A stretch of 64,000 nucleotides of DNA from a bacterium D16-50. Lineage in GTDB: Bacteria; Bacillota; Clostridia; Lachnospirales; Lachnospiraceae. The notes under the pieces were generated by a model. That model ran no database searches. It saw nothing but the letters and a program-made list of their open reading frames with translations, and had not been told where the DNA came from. The stretch's first letter is position 1. Each line of letters opens with the position of its first letter. Below, in pieces: positions 42,767-51,202 of the stretch. The position numbers and the translations under genes were made by a program. Where the stretch lies: positions 1 to 64,000 of the forward strand of contig RAZA01000025.1 in assembly GCA_003612485.1 (NCBI GenBank), read 5' to 3'.

Positions 42767-45742
42767 CTATGTCTCTCCTCTGTACTCCGCACTCTCCTCG
42801 GCCCCATTGACCTTGGGATACAGCGCATGGTCATAATTGTGGGACTTATCGTGACTGTTGGAGTACTCCATCATCTGTTTGTCGTCCCACATAAATATAG
42901 TAGGGTGATCCTTCCTTGGCGTGGTGTCGAAATGATACCATCCGTCTCCGATGTCCACCAGATTCCAGTAGTGCAGCGTATCACTGGGAATCTTTTCAAT
43001 GTCCATGTTCTTGATTCCCGCTCTGGTCAGCAGCAGCTTGGCCGTGGAGGCATATACATAGCAGTCGCCCTTCCTATTCATCAGCCCTTCATAGGCCGCC
43101 TGAACCCAGTCACCCTTCTCCGAGTCGTTGATATAGGAGACATGCCCCATGATATAGCTGTAGATCGCCTGAAGCTTGTCCATATCGGCCATCCCCGGCT
43201 CTATGATTCTGGCCAGCACCGAGTCTCCCAGCGCATTCACCTCATCGATATCGTACTTTCTGGCCAGCACCGTCAGGTTCACCGTCGCCGTGGCCGAGTT
43301 GCCTGACGCATCCTTCGCGGTATAGACAACGGGATAAACCCCCTCCACATCCGGATTCACCTTGGAGGTGTCCACATCCAGCGAAAGGCCGTCGGTGGAA
43401 TTGTCCGTGACGGTCACATTCTTTCGATAGGAAACCGTGTCCCCTGCATAGATCGTCAGATCCACAGCCCCGTGAATCACCGGGGGCTCCTTGTCCTCCT
43501 TCAGGGTAAGCTTGGCGGATTTCTCCACGCTGTTCCCTCCCTGATCCGTAAAGACAAGCTTCACTTCCTGCTGGCCCAGCAGAGAAAGATCGGGCTCCTT
43601 TGCGAAGGTCCCTATGACCTCCGTCACGTCCTCCACCTTCACCGCAAAGTCCATAGCGCTCTTGGGAACATTGGCAAAATCCTCTATGTCCCTGACCTCC
43701 ACCACCGGCGCCACCGTGTCCACCACATGCAAAATGGAGGTGTAGCTGTCGCCGTTCACCAGCAAGGAAATCTCATGATCCCCCACCTTACTATAGTCCA
43801 GCTCCGACATAGGCGTAACAAACTGCCCCGACTCGCCTGCAGCCACGAACTTGTCCAGCCCCGGCGCTCCCTGTCCCGCCTCCACGGTCACATGGTCCGC
43901 CACTATACTAAGATACAGCTCCGTATCCAGAATCGTCTGGTTATTGCCCTTGTCCGTCAGTGCGATCCGTACCGGCTGGGAACCTTTCTTAGTGAAATCA
44001 GGCTCCGTGATATAGGAAACCGTCACCTTGGTGGCATCCACGATGCCGGTCACAAAGCTCTCCGGCCCGCAGGTGTTTCCGATGGGCAGCCGCACCTGTA
44101 CCGGCTGACCCGTAGGCGCTACGGTATCCTCGATGATAAGTCTGCATTTGTGCGTAAAGAAACCGCTCTTCACCTTGACCTGATATTCGCCGGGCTCTGC
44201 AATGTCAAAAGGGTCGCTGCCCTCTGCAAAGACAGCAGATTCATCAGGCTTTTTCAGGAAATCCGAGGCCGTCACCTCCACGCCTGCCTCCACCCTGCAC
44301 ACCTTGTAAGCAAGGCTGCTGACATAGAAATATCCGCCTCCGGCCCCCAGCAGCGCCAGCGCCAAGAGCAGCACCGCCACCCAGCCTGCACCTCTTGTGC
44401 TCTGTCTCCTCTGTCTTCTGCGCCCTCGGTTTCTTCTGCTCCCTGGCGGATCCAGATATATCGGCTTTTCTCTCATTTCAGAAGCTCCCCCTTGCGCAGA
44501 ACCTTTGTCCCTCTGTCCTCTATGGTTTCCGGAACCCGCTGGACGCACTGCGTTTCTCCCGCCGGGCTCTTTTCTGGCATTGTCAGGCCTTCCCGCCCCT
44601 CCGGAAAAATTTCCCGTTTTGGCTCTTCCCCCCATGCCGGTTCCGGTATTTTGCGGTCTTCTGGGTGCAGCTTTGGCTTCGGGCCTCCTAGCCATGCCGG
44701 TTCCGGAGCCTTCCGTTCTTCTGGGCGCGGTTCCGGCTTCAGGCCTTCTCGCCGTATCCCTTCCGGAGCCTTCCGTTCTTCTGGGCGCAGCTTTGGCTTC
44801 AGGCCTTCCCGCCGCACTGTTTCCGGGGCCTTCCGTTCTTCTGGGCGGGTTTGCGGTTCTGGGCCTCCTTGGCCTGCCGCTTTCGGAGTTTACAAAGCTG
44901 CCGGAGGAATTCCCGGTTTCAGAGCGCCTTGGCCCGTCAGGATTCCTCCGCGGCCCTGCTGCTCTTCCGTTTCTAAGAGGAACCGCATCTATTCCATTTA
45001 AGCTTTCAGGCCTCCTATCCACACCGCCCTCAAAGGCCTCGGAGCTTCTAGGTGCAGCTCCGGCTTCAGGCCTTCCCGCCGTATCCCTTCCGGAACCTTC
45101 CGTTCTTCTGGGCGCAGCTCCGGCTTCAGGCCTTCCCGCCGTATCCCTTCCGGAACCTTCCGTTCTTCTGGGCGCAGCTCCGGCTTCGGGCCTTCCCGCC
45201 ATACCGGTTCCGGAGCCTTCCGATCTTCTGGGCGGGTTTGCGGTTCTGGGCCTCCTTGGCCTGCCGCTTTCGGAGTTTACAAAGCTGCCGGAGGAATTCC
45301 CGGTTTCAGAGCGCCTTGGCCCGTCAGGATTCCTCCGCGGCCCTGCTGCTCTTCCGTTTCTAAGAGGAACCGCATCTATTCCGTCTAAGCTTTCAGGCCT
45401 CCTATCCATACCGCCCTCAAAGGCCTCGGAGCTTCTGGGTGCAGTTTTGGTTCTTTGCCCCCTTGATCCGCCGCCTTGGGAATTTGCAAAACCGCCGGAG
45501 GGATTCCCTGCTCCGGGCCGCGGAGCCGCGCGGGAGGTTCTCGGTCTGGCTGACGCCGCAGTTACATGCCCGGCATATATGCCTTCCGCTCCAACCGCAT
45601 TGTCGGTGACTGCGTCGGCTCCGCCCACTGAACGGCTTCCCACTCTTCCGGATGCTCTGGAAACATTGATGACGTCAATATGTTCTTGTTCTAATCCTTC
45701 TGCTTCCGCATAGCTTTCATCACGCCTATTGTCTCTGTTCAT
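42767..45742 (-). CDS. Repeat-rich membrane-anchored protein with Ig-like and transglutaminase-like domains
   Basis: About 991 residues. Residues 1-450 are a basic, Arg/Gly/Pro/Ala-rich, repeat-built and probably disordered region. A single transmembrane segment (about 453-475) follows an RRNRGRRRQRRQ stretch, so the N-terminus should be cytosolic. Outside come several Ig/HYR-like beta domains (about 480-825) and a transglutaminase-like domain with C894 (KGDCYVYAS), H924 (HYWNLVDIGDGW) and D939. The external part may cleave or cross-link wall peptides. The ATG at 45742 has GATAGGAAGGAA; one at 45778 lacks a site and lies only 15-20 nt from the predicted transcription start. Confidence 0.87.
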   Translation of the reverse strand: MNRDNRRDESYAEAEGLEQEHIDVINVSRASGRVGSRSVGGADAVTDNAVGAEGIYAGHVTAASARPRTSRAAPRPGAGNPSGGFANSQGGGSRGQRTKTAPRSSEAFEGGMDRRPESLDGIDAVPLRNGRAAGPRRNPDGPRRSETGNSSGSFVNSESGRPRRPRTANPPRRSEGSGTGMAGRPEAGAAPRRTEGSGRDTAGRPEAGAAPRRTEGSGRDTAGRPEAGAAPRSSEAFEGGVDRRPESLNGIDAVPLRNGRAAGPRRNPDGPRRSETGNSSGSFVNSESGRPRRPRTANPPRRTEGPGNSAAGRPEAKAAPRRTEGSGRDTARRPEAGTAPRRTEGSGTGMARRPEAKAAPRRPQNTGTGMGGRAKTGNFSGGAGRPDNARKEPGGRNAVRPAGSGNHRGQRDKGSAQGGASEMREKPIYLDPPGSRRNRGRRRQRRQSTRGAGWVAVLLLALALLGAGGGYFYVSSLAYKVCRVEAGVEVTASDFLKKPDESAVFAEGSDPFDIAEPGEYQVKVKSGFFTHKCRLIIEDTVAPTGQPVQVRLPIGNTCGPESFVTGIVDATKVTVSYITEPDFTKKGSQPVRIALTDKGNNQTILDTELYLSIVADHVTVEAGQGAPGLDKFVAAGESGQFVTPMSELDYSKVGDHEISLLVNGDSYTSILHVVDTVAPVVEVRDIEDFANVPKSAMDFAVKVEDVTEVIGTFAKEPDLSLLGQQEVKLVFTDQGGNSVEKSAKLTLKEDKEPPVIHGAVDLTIYAGDTVSYRKNVTVTDNSTDGLSLDVDTSKVNPDVEGVYPVVYTAKDASGNSATATVNLTVLARKYDIDEVNALGDSVLARIIEPGMADMDKLQAIYSYIMGHVSYINDSEKGDWVQAAYEGLMNRKGDCYVYASTAKLLLTRAGIKNMDIEKIPSDTLHYWNLVDIGDGWYHFDTTPRKDHPTIFMWDDKQMMEYSNSHDKSHNYDHALYPKVNGAEESAEYRGET
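44640..45441. repeat. 60-bp tandem repeats and a 387-bp-offset segmental duplication
   Basis: Positions 45061-45120 and 45121-45180 are identical 60-bp units (20 codons), with diverged copies next to them and at 44640-44845. A segment of about 210 bp at 44845-45054 recurs almost unchanged at 45232-45441, so a block of 60-mers plus this segment was duplicated. All lie in the coding region for the cytosolic tail of the transglutaminase-like protein and keep its frame. Confidence 0.92.
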
Positions 45743-45799
45743 TTCCTTCCTATCGTAAAGCCCGTACTTGTATGCCATCGCCAGTTTTTTAACAGTAAC

Positions 45800-45828
45800 A
45801 TTCTAATCCATACGCCATGTCTTGTCAA
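45800..45828 (-). promoter_or_regulatory. Promoter of the repeat-rich transglutaminase gene
   Basis: On the minus strand TTGACA (45823-45828) and TAGAAT (45800-45805) are separated by 17 bp. Confidence 0.8.
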
Positions 45829-45888
45829 CAGCAATACCAGCCAAGGGCAGCCATATCATACAGCAATATCATAAGGCTCCTATAGAAA

Positions 45889-45924
45889 CAATGCATTGCA
45901 GCGCCAAAAGGCGGCAATGCATTG
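45889..45924 (-). terminator. Hairpin, probable terminator after the TIM-barrel gene
   Basis: An 11-bp stem (CAATGCATTGC/GCAATGCATTG), a 2-nt bulge, a 4-bp GC stem and an AAAA loop (plus-strand reading). On the minus strand only TTTCTAT follows, so termination is likely but not textbook. It lies 35 bp past the gene ending at 45959. Confidence 0.65.
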
Positions 45925-45958
45925 CAATGTCCCGCTATCCGAAAGGGTATGCATACTG

Positions 45959-46795
45959 TCACAGCATCGCATACTTGCGCTGGATGAAGCTCTTTGCTTT
46001 CTGGTTGTCCTCAGGCTTCGTATCCTCCAGCGTGGCATGAATGAACGGCTTCCTCTCCTTCATAAATTTCAGGATGGCGTCATACTCCATCTCTCCCTTG
46101 CCGCAGCCAAGGGAAATCATCTTTCCGTCCCGCACCACGAAATCCTTAAGATGCACCACGGCGATGTCGGGCCCCAGAAGATCCATGGCCTCCTCAAAAA
46201 TCGCCTTTCTGTCCTTATAGTTCTCCACATCCAGCAGATTCACCGGATCAAAGATGATCTGCAGATTGGGCGAGCCGATCTCGTCCAGCACCTGTCTGGC
46301 CCGCTTGGGATTCCACACGATATGGCGGTAGACCGGCTCAATGGCCAGCACCACCCCCATCTTCTGCGCATACTTCACTATAGGCCGCAGGTTGCGCGTG
46401 AAGGTCTTCAGCGCCTCCTCCGTATGGCATTCCGGCGTGAAGGTATAGGTCTCGTTGGGCGCCCCCGTCTCCGTTCCCACCACGCCGCAGCCCAGCCATG
46501 ACGCAAAGCGGATATGGGCCATATACCTATGAACCGTGGCAGCCAGCTGCTCTTTGTTGGGATCAGCCAGATTCAGATAACATCCCAAAACCGCAATGTC
46601 CACTTGATTTCTCGCAAAAACATTCTTGATATACATAGCCAGTCCCGGCGTCAGGGCCTCGTCCGCAGTGGAAAACTCCTCTATGACCTTGGACAGGGCA
46701 AGATGCCCGCAGGAAAAGCCCAGCTGATGAACATCCGCAATGCGTTCCTCAAAGGGCAATGGTCTTGTATCATGTAGCCTTATTCCCAATTGCAT
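45959..46795 (-). CDS. Sugar phosphate isomerase/epimerase family protein (TIM barrel)
   Basis: A 278-residue AP-endonuclease-2/xylose-isomerase-like TIM barrel. Family metal-ligand regions are visible: GTETG, VVLAIEPVYRHIVWNP, LQIIFDPVNLLD, VVHLKDFVVRDGKM and FIHATLEDTKPEDN. Such enzymes isomerise or epimerise sugars and polyols; the substrate is not clear. Between two possible starts (46801, 46795) the second has the better spacing to GGGAGG. It has its own promoter upstream and a hairpin downstream, so it is likely separate from the glycosylation operon that ends 124 bp before it. Confidence 0.88.
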   Translation of the reverse strand: MQLGIRLHDTRPLPFEERIADVHQLGFSCGHLALSKVIEEFSTADEALTPGLAMYIKNVFARNQVDIAVLGCYLNLADPNKEQLAATVHRYMAHIRFASWLGCGVVGTETGAPNETYTFTPECHTEEALKTFTRNLRPIVKYAQKMGVVLAIEPVYRHIVWNPKRARQVLDEIGSPNLQIIFDPVNLLDVENYKDRKAIFEEAMDLLGPDIAVVHLKDFVVRDGKMISLGCGKGEMEYDAILKFMKERKPFIHATLEDTKPEDNQKAKSFIQRKYAML

Positions 46796-46828
46796 TATCA
46801 TAAACCTCCCTTGTTTTCTATTTGTAAC

Positions 46829-46858
46829 ATCATAGCACAAAGAATATGAAACTGGCAA
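46829..46858 (-). promoter_or_regulatory. Promoter of the TIM-barrel isomerase gene
   Basis: On the minus strand TTGCCA (46853-46858) and TATGAT (46829-46834) are separated by 18 bp, about 30 nt before the start codon. Confidence 0.65.
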
Positions 46859-46918
46859 GCCCGGCTGTTTTCCTCCCCGGCTTCCTTTCTACAATAATAC
46901 TCCATATGCCCCCGTTAA

Positions 46919-48283
46919 TCAATGCATTTTGAAGATCTCCCTATACCGCTTCGCAGTCTCCGCCATGGCCGCCTCCCGCTGTCTGTCAAGACGCCTATCC
47001 AGCACGGCCGCTTCCTTCATGGTTTTCTTCACGTCAGCGATCATCCGGTTCACGCCGCTGGCCGGATAAACATGGGCGTCTGCCACATAGATCCGGTTGT
47101 GGGCTGTTTCCTCAAAGGCAACTATCAGCTGGTTGTGCAGGAATGCCCTGCGGACTGCCGACGCAATCTCTGCCTCATAATTAATGTCAAAATAATAATC
47201 ACATTGCTCAAAGAGGCCGTTTAGAACCGTCTGGCTCACACCGGGATATAAGCTTACATTATCATAGCCATCCATCTCCATAAGCTTCGATGACATTTCC
47301 GTCAATGCCGCAATATGGAAATGCATCTGGGGAAGGTCTTCGATGAGTTTCCTGCAGGCTTCTATCCGGTCGGAATTGGTACAGATCAGCGCTTCGGGCC
47401 GGTATCCGTTTTCCTTTGCAAAATCATAGACATAGCCCAGCCGGCGGGTCATTTCCTTATTTGCCCCCAGAGCAATCAGCTTTTCATAGGACTCCCGTTT
47501 CTGTACCAGAACAGCAGCCGTGCGGCCTGCCTGTCCCTGAAAGATGACCTGCATATTTCCCGGAATGTCCTCCCTGACCGGTTCCTGCCAGAACAAGATA
47601 TCCCTCTTGGTCTCTGCCGGAAGACGGTTGGACACAAAGAAGGGTGTGGAAAGAGAATTGAAGAAAATTCGGCTCTGCAGAAAGCCCGCTCTCTCCAAAA
47701 AATAGACTGCAAAATCAGTCTTTGTATGGAAGACACGCACCTCACGCCCCTCGTTGAGCACAATGTCCCCCGTGACATAATTCTCCACAATGATTTCCCG
47801 GCCTTGGGCCGAGAAATAGGATTTGCTGAACTTCTGGCCTTTGGCGTTGAAAACGGTTCTGGCAAAAAGAGCGCCGTATCGGTTATAATGGTCGCTGGAG
47901 CGAACGGTTCCCTTGTCATCATACCAGTCCACGATCCTCACCCGCCGCTTGTGGGCAGGCTCCGCGTAAAAGATCTTTCCCCTCTCTCTAGGGCCGTCAT
48001 GAACGGACCCGCTGGAGTTGTTCCCGCTGATCTCCCAGTAATCCGGCACCGGTATCTGGTTGAAGAACTTAGGGCGCGCCTCCTCCCCGCAAGCTTCCTT
48101 GAAATCCCCCAGAAAAAAGCCGTAGACAGACAGTACGCCCTCCGGCAGGAAGCCGTTGTCATCGATCACCGCCACCGGATAGGAAAACCCTGCCAGTTTG
48201 AAGGAAGTGTGCAGGTTCTGGCTGTCCGGCCCGTAATTGTCAAAGAGAAGTATCGTATCGTTTATTTCAGTATGTTTTTCCAT
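46919..48283 (-). CDS. gtfB: Accessory Sec glycosylation chaperone GtfB (copy 1)
   Basis: GtfB is the substrate-binding partner of GtfA in O-GlcNAc transfer to serine-rich proteins; it has the GT-B shape but no transferase activity of its own. The 454-residue product shows the family order: TILLFDNYGPDSQNLHTSFKLAGF, beta-domain HYNRYGALFARTVFNAKGQ, then LICTNSDRIEACRKLIEDLPQMHFHIAALTEMSSKLM, YDNVSLYPG and YYFDINYEAEIASAVRRAF. The EX7E catalytic pair seen in the GtfA proteins is absent. It overlaps its gtfA partner by 22 nt and ends the operon. A GGAGG site precedes the ATG. Confidence 0.93.
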   Translation of the reverse strand: MEKHTEINDTILLFDNYGPDSQNLHTSFKLAGFSYPVAVIDDNGFLPEGVLSVYGFFLGDFKEACGEEARPKFFNQIPVPDYWEISGNNSSGSVHDGPRERGKIFYAEPAHKRRVRIVDWYDDKGTVRSSDHYNRYGALFARTVFNAKGQKFSKSYFSAQGREIIVENYVTGDIVLNEGREVRVFHTKTDFAVYFLERAGFLQSRIFFNSLSTPFFVSNRLPAETKRDILFWQEPVREDIPGNMQVIFQGQAGRTAAVLVQKRESYEKLIALGANKEMTRRLGYVYDFAKENGYRPEALICTNSDRIEACRKLIEDLPQMHFHIAALTEMSSKLMEMDGYDNVSLYPGVSQTVLNGLFEQCDYYFDINYEAEIASAVRRAFLHNQLIVAFEETAHNRIYVADAHVYPASGVNRMIADVKKTMKEAAVLDRRLDRQREAAMAETAKRYREIFKMH

Positions 48284-49752
48284 TTTTCCTCCACCTCCTG
48301 CGTCAGATAGCCTTGGGCCTTCTCATAAGAATGGGCATGGAAGCTTTCCAGATCTGCCTCCGTGAACAGACGCACAATGCACGCCGCCAGCTTCTGTACC
48401 CGCTCCTGCTTTTCCATCTTGTCATGCACCGGAATCAGATATCCGTTTTCAGCGTCATCAATGAAATTGGGATTGCCATAGCGCACATCAAAGCCAATGA
48501 TAGGCAGTCCCGAACCCACCGCCTCCATCAGGGTAAGCCCAAAGCCCTCGCTGGTGGATCCCGAAACATATGCTTCGTACTTCTGGTAGACCTCCTGCAA
48601 GTTCTGCTGGCCGCACAGCCGTACATAATCCTCACAGTGCAGCCTCCCGATCTGCGCCTTCAGCTTCTCCTCCTCGCCCCCCTTTCCATAGATATCGAGG
48701 GAAATGTCCGACACCTTCTCTCTGGCAGCCACCACCGCGTCAATGATCCAGTCCACATGCTTCTCACTGGCCAGACGGGAGGCCGTAATCAGGGAATGCC
48801 TGCGTCTGGCTGTATCCGGCACCTTCAGCTCCTCCAGACTCCCCACCGGAATGGTCACTATCTTGGGACTGATCCCCATATACTTCTTGAACTGCTGCTT
48901 GAGAAGGCGGTTCTGTACATCCGTGGACGCCACATAGAATTTGATATGTTTCCACTGGGAAAACGCATATTCATAGTAATTGTTCCAAAGCACCGCCTCC
49001 TCGTCCGTGCCGCCCTGGCTGAAATGGTCGGCATGGATCACGATCCCCACCTTAGCAGGACCTGCATTCTTCAGAATTGCCTGTCCGATCCCCGTGGTCC
49101 GATCCACCAATACCACATCCTTCTTCGTCAGGCCAAGCCGGGATACCAGATAGCCCACCAGCTCTTCCTTGGAGCATAGGAGCTTGTCCTTGAACTGATA
49201 CATGACCTTGTCCTGATCCGTGATCTCCTCATAGGCCACCGTGCCGTCTTCGTTGAAAAACCTCCGGTGGTAGAGATGGGCCTTGCCGTCCAACGGCGCA
49301 TAATACTCCGAGTAGATTCTGCAGTAGGTGTAATAATCCTTCCGCACCAGACACCCGTTGGACACCATCTCCACAGAATGTACCCTCTGCTCCCTCTCAT
49401 TGACCAGATAGACCATGCAGTAGGCGTTGGTGCCGGGAAAGGTATATTTCACCCTTGCTCCGTCCCTCTCCCCGGAAAACTTCCTATTCCCAAAAGTCCC
49501 TTCCAGCTGTCCCAGAGTAAATGTCACCGGAGAGATCTTACAGTCTGTAAAAAATGTGTAGAGCCATATGACCTCATGATCCAAAAATCCGATGTTCTCC
49601 GTCATATGCTGGATATTGTCTCTGGGGAACATGTCCGTGAAAACGAATCTGGCCTCCTGACCGATCCTCCGCAGCAGCTTCGCCCTATAAGCCTGAGCAT
49701 ATTCCACCCCGCTGCTGGCCCAGCCAATGCCTAAGTTAAAATTGTACACCAT
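48262..49752 (-). CDS. gtfA: Accessory Sec glycosyltransferase GtfA (copy 1)
   Basis: GtfA with GtfB starts glycan synthesis by adding GlcNAc to Ser/Thr of the exported adhesin in the cytoplasm. The 496-residue protein has the classic GtfA start YNFNLGIGWASSGVEYAQAYRAKLL, the inserted beta-domain (CLVRKDYYTYCRIYSEYYAPLD, FFNEDGTVAYEE) and a GT4 C-terminal half with the EX7E pair E402/E410 (SEGFGLTLME). This is the copy closest to streptococcal GtfA by eye. GGAGGG lies upstream. Overlaps gtfB copy 1 by 22 nt. Confidence 0.94.
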   Translation of the reverse strand: MVYNFNLGIGWASSGVEYAQAYRAKLLRRIGQEARFVFTDMFPRDNIQHMTENIGFLDHEVIWLYTFFTDCKISPVTFTLGQLEGTFGNRKFSGERDGARVKYTFPGTNAYCMVYLVNEREQRVHSVEMVSNGCLVRKDYYTYCRIYSEYYAPLDGKAHLYHRRFFNEDGTVAYEEITDQDKVMYQFKDKLLCSKEELVGYLVSRLGLTKKDVVLVDRTTGIGQAILKNAGPAKVGIVIHADHFSQGGTDEEAVLWNNYYEYAFSQWKHIKFYVASTDVQNRLLKQQFKKYMGISPKIVTIPVGSLEELKVPDTARRRHSLITASRLASEKHVDWIIDAVVAAREKVSDISLDIYGKGGEEEKLKAQIGRLHCEDYVRLCGQQNLQEVYQKYEAYVSGSTSEGFGLTLMEAVGSGLPIIGFDVRYGNPNFIDDAENGYLIPVHDKMEKQERVQKLAACIVRLFTEADLESFHAHSYEKAQGYLTQEVEEKWKNILK

Positions 49753-49880
49753 GGTTGTTTTCCCTCCTACTACTTATTTCTATGTGCAATGAGCCAAACA
49801 CCGCCTTCAGGCGCTTTCCCCAGAAATCTTTTTCACAGGGTTTTGCGCCTGATTCTCGGCTGTCCTGCTGCCGGCACATT

Positions 49881-51122
49881 CTATCCCAAATCCTGCAAGA
49901 GCCCGTCCCATATCTTCCGCTTCCGCTGCTGCTGCAATGCCAGTGTATCCCCCAATACCCCCGGATCTGTCCGCATCTTTCTGATGGCCAGCGCCATTTG
50001 CTCCCAATCCGTTCCCCCAAATACACAGGTATCCGCCATCAGCTCCCTATGGTGAGCCGTCTCCCTGAATCCCAGAATTACCAGATTCTTCTCATGGGCC
50101 ATGCTGACGGCGTCATAGATCTCCCTATAATGGTTGATATCCAGATAAAAATCACAGAGAGCCCACAGTCCGGCCAGATCCTTGGGGCTGATCTGCGGAT
50201 AGACCCTGACATTTTCCAGCGCTGCCAGCCTGCCAAGCTTGTCCGAGACCTGTGTATTGGCGGCTATATGAAACACCAGGTCCGGCAGCTCTTTGATCAG
50301 GTCTTCCAGATGCTCCACCTGATCCGAAGCCGTCAGAATCATGGCTTCCTTCCCGGCATGGTTCTTAGGATATTCTTTCGGAATCGTATACAGCAGGCTG
50401 CCGTTTCGCCCCCCCAAGGTTATATACCGATCCAGCAAAGCCTTGTCCGAAAACAAGATCTGCTTCCAGCGATTCCTCTTGTCTGAAGCCAGCTCCAGCC
50501 TCTGAAAACTCTCTTCATTCTCTACCATCAAAATGCAGTTCTCCCCCAGCCCCGCTTCTCTCCGGTAATATTCGATGAATTCTGCCCAAGAGGCAAAGCA
50601 TCTCTCCAGCTCCCCTTCCACCAACAAGGAAATGATCTGATTCTTTGGCTGTTCCGCCACCCGCTCCTGATTCTCCACGGAATAATACACTTTGGAATCA
50701 ATTTTTCCATCTGGATCCAAAAACTCACTCATATACCGCAGCCCGTACCTATTATAACGGTCTACCCGATAGATCCATCCGTCCTCCGTATGCCATTCCA
50801 CCCGGAGCACGTTTCTATCCTCCACCGGCTCCTTGAAATAAATCCGGGCTTTTTCACATCCCATGTCAAAAACGGCTCCTTTGTCTCCTATCAGGCGCAC
50901 CTCCCAGAATAGGGGCAGCTCCAGAAAATTATAGAACAGCTCCTTTTTTGCCAACTCTCCCTGATGATCTTTATAAGCAAAGAATTCATAAGGGGAGCTT
51001 GTCCCTTCCGGAAGGAATCCGTCGTCTTCCAGTACTATAATTTCAGCTTTTCTCCCCATCGCCCGAAAGGTTTCCTGCACTTTTTCAATGTATTCCGTTT
51101 TCTTGTCTGAGAAGACTACCAT
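49881..51122 (-). CDS. GtfB-like protein (third, unpaired copy)
   Basis: A 413-residue GtfB-like protein: DGFLPEGTSSPYEFF, YRVDRYNRYGLRYMSEFLDPDGK, AMILTASDQVEHLEDLIKELPDLVFHIAANTQVSDKL, VRVYPQISPKDLAGLWALCDFYLDINHYREIYDAV and GFRETAHHRE. It is shorter and more diverged than the other two, and has no adjacent gtfA overlap: 128 bp separate it from gtfA copy 1 and 80 bp from gtfB copy 2. The ATG at 51122 has GGAAGG six bases upstream. It could pair with one of the orphan GtfA-like transferases. Coding and family are secure; partner is inference. Confidence 0.85.
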   Translation of the reverse strand: MVVFSDKKTEYIEKVQETFRAMGRKAEIIVLEDDGFLPEGTSSPYEFFAYKDHQGELAKKELFYNFLELPLFWEVRLIGDKGAVFDMGCEKARIYFKEPVEDRNVLRVEWHTEDGWIYRVDRYNRYGLRYMSEFLDPDGKIDSKVYYSVENQERVAEQPKNQIISLLVEGELERCFASWAEFIEYYRREAGLGENCILMVENEESFQRLELASDKRNRWKQILFSDKALLDRYITLGGRNGSLLYTIPKEYPKNHAGKEAMILTASDQVEHLEDLIKELPDLVFHIAANTQVSDKLGRLAALENVRVYPQISPKDLAGLWALCDFYLDINHYREIYDAVSMAHEKNLVILGFRETAHHRELMADTCVFGGTDWEQMALAIRKMRTDPGVLGDTLALQQQRKRKIWDGLLQDLG

Positions 51123-51143
51123 ACCCATCCTTCCCCTAGGCCT

Positions 51144-51185
51144 CCTTGCTTTTCCACTGCCTTTCCTTGCTTTTCCTCGGCCTTT
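51144..51185. repeat. 21-bp tandem duplication between two gtfB-type genes
   Basis: Two 21-bp units (51144-51164 and 51165-51185), CCTTGCTTTTCC followed by A/T-C-T/G-G-CCTTT, lie in the 80-bp spacer just upstream of the third gtfB-like start. Confidence 0.7.
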
Positions 51186-51202
51186 CCTTAGATCTGCCTT
51201 GC

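Noticed and set aside
44397..45713. A 438-codon plus-strand open frame rich in Leu/Pro/Ser repeats
   Set aside because: It is the exact antisense of the repeat-rich tail of the transglutaminase-like gene; its repeats mirror the 60-bp units, and it has no ribosome binding site.
42767..45742. The repeat-rich protein as the glycosylated substrate of the accessory Sec system
   Set aside because: Its repeats are Arg/Gly/Pro-rich rather than Ser-rich, they are predicted to be cytosolic, and there is no long Ser-rich signal peptide or LPxTG anchor.
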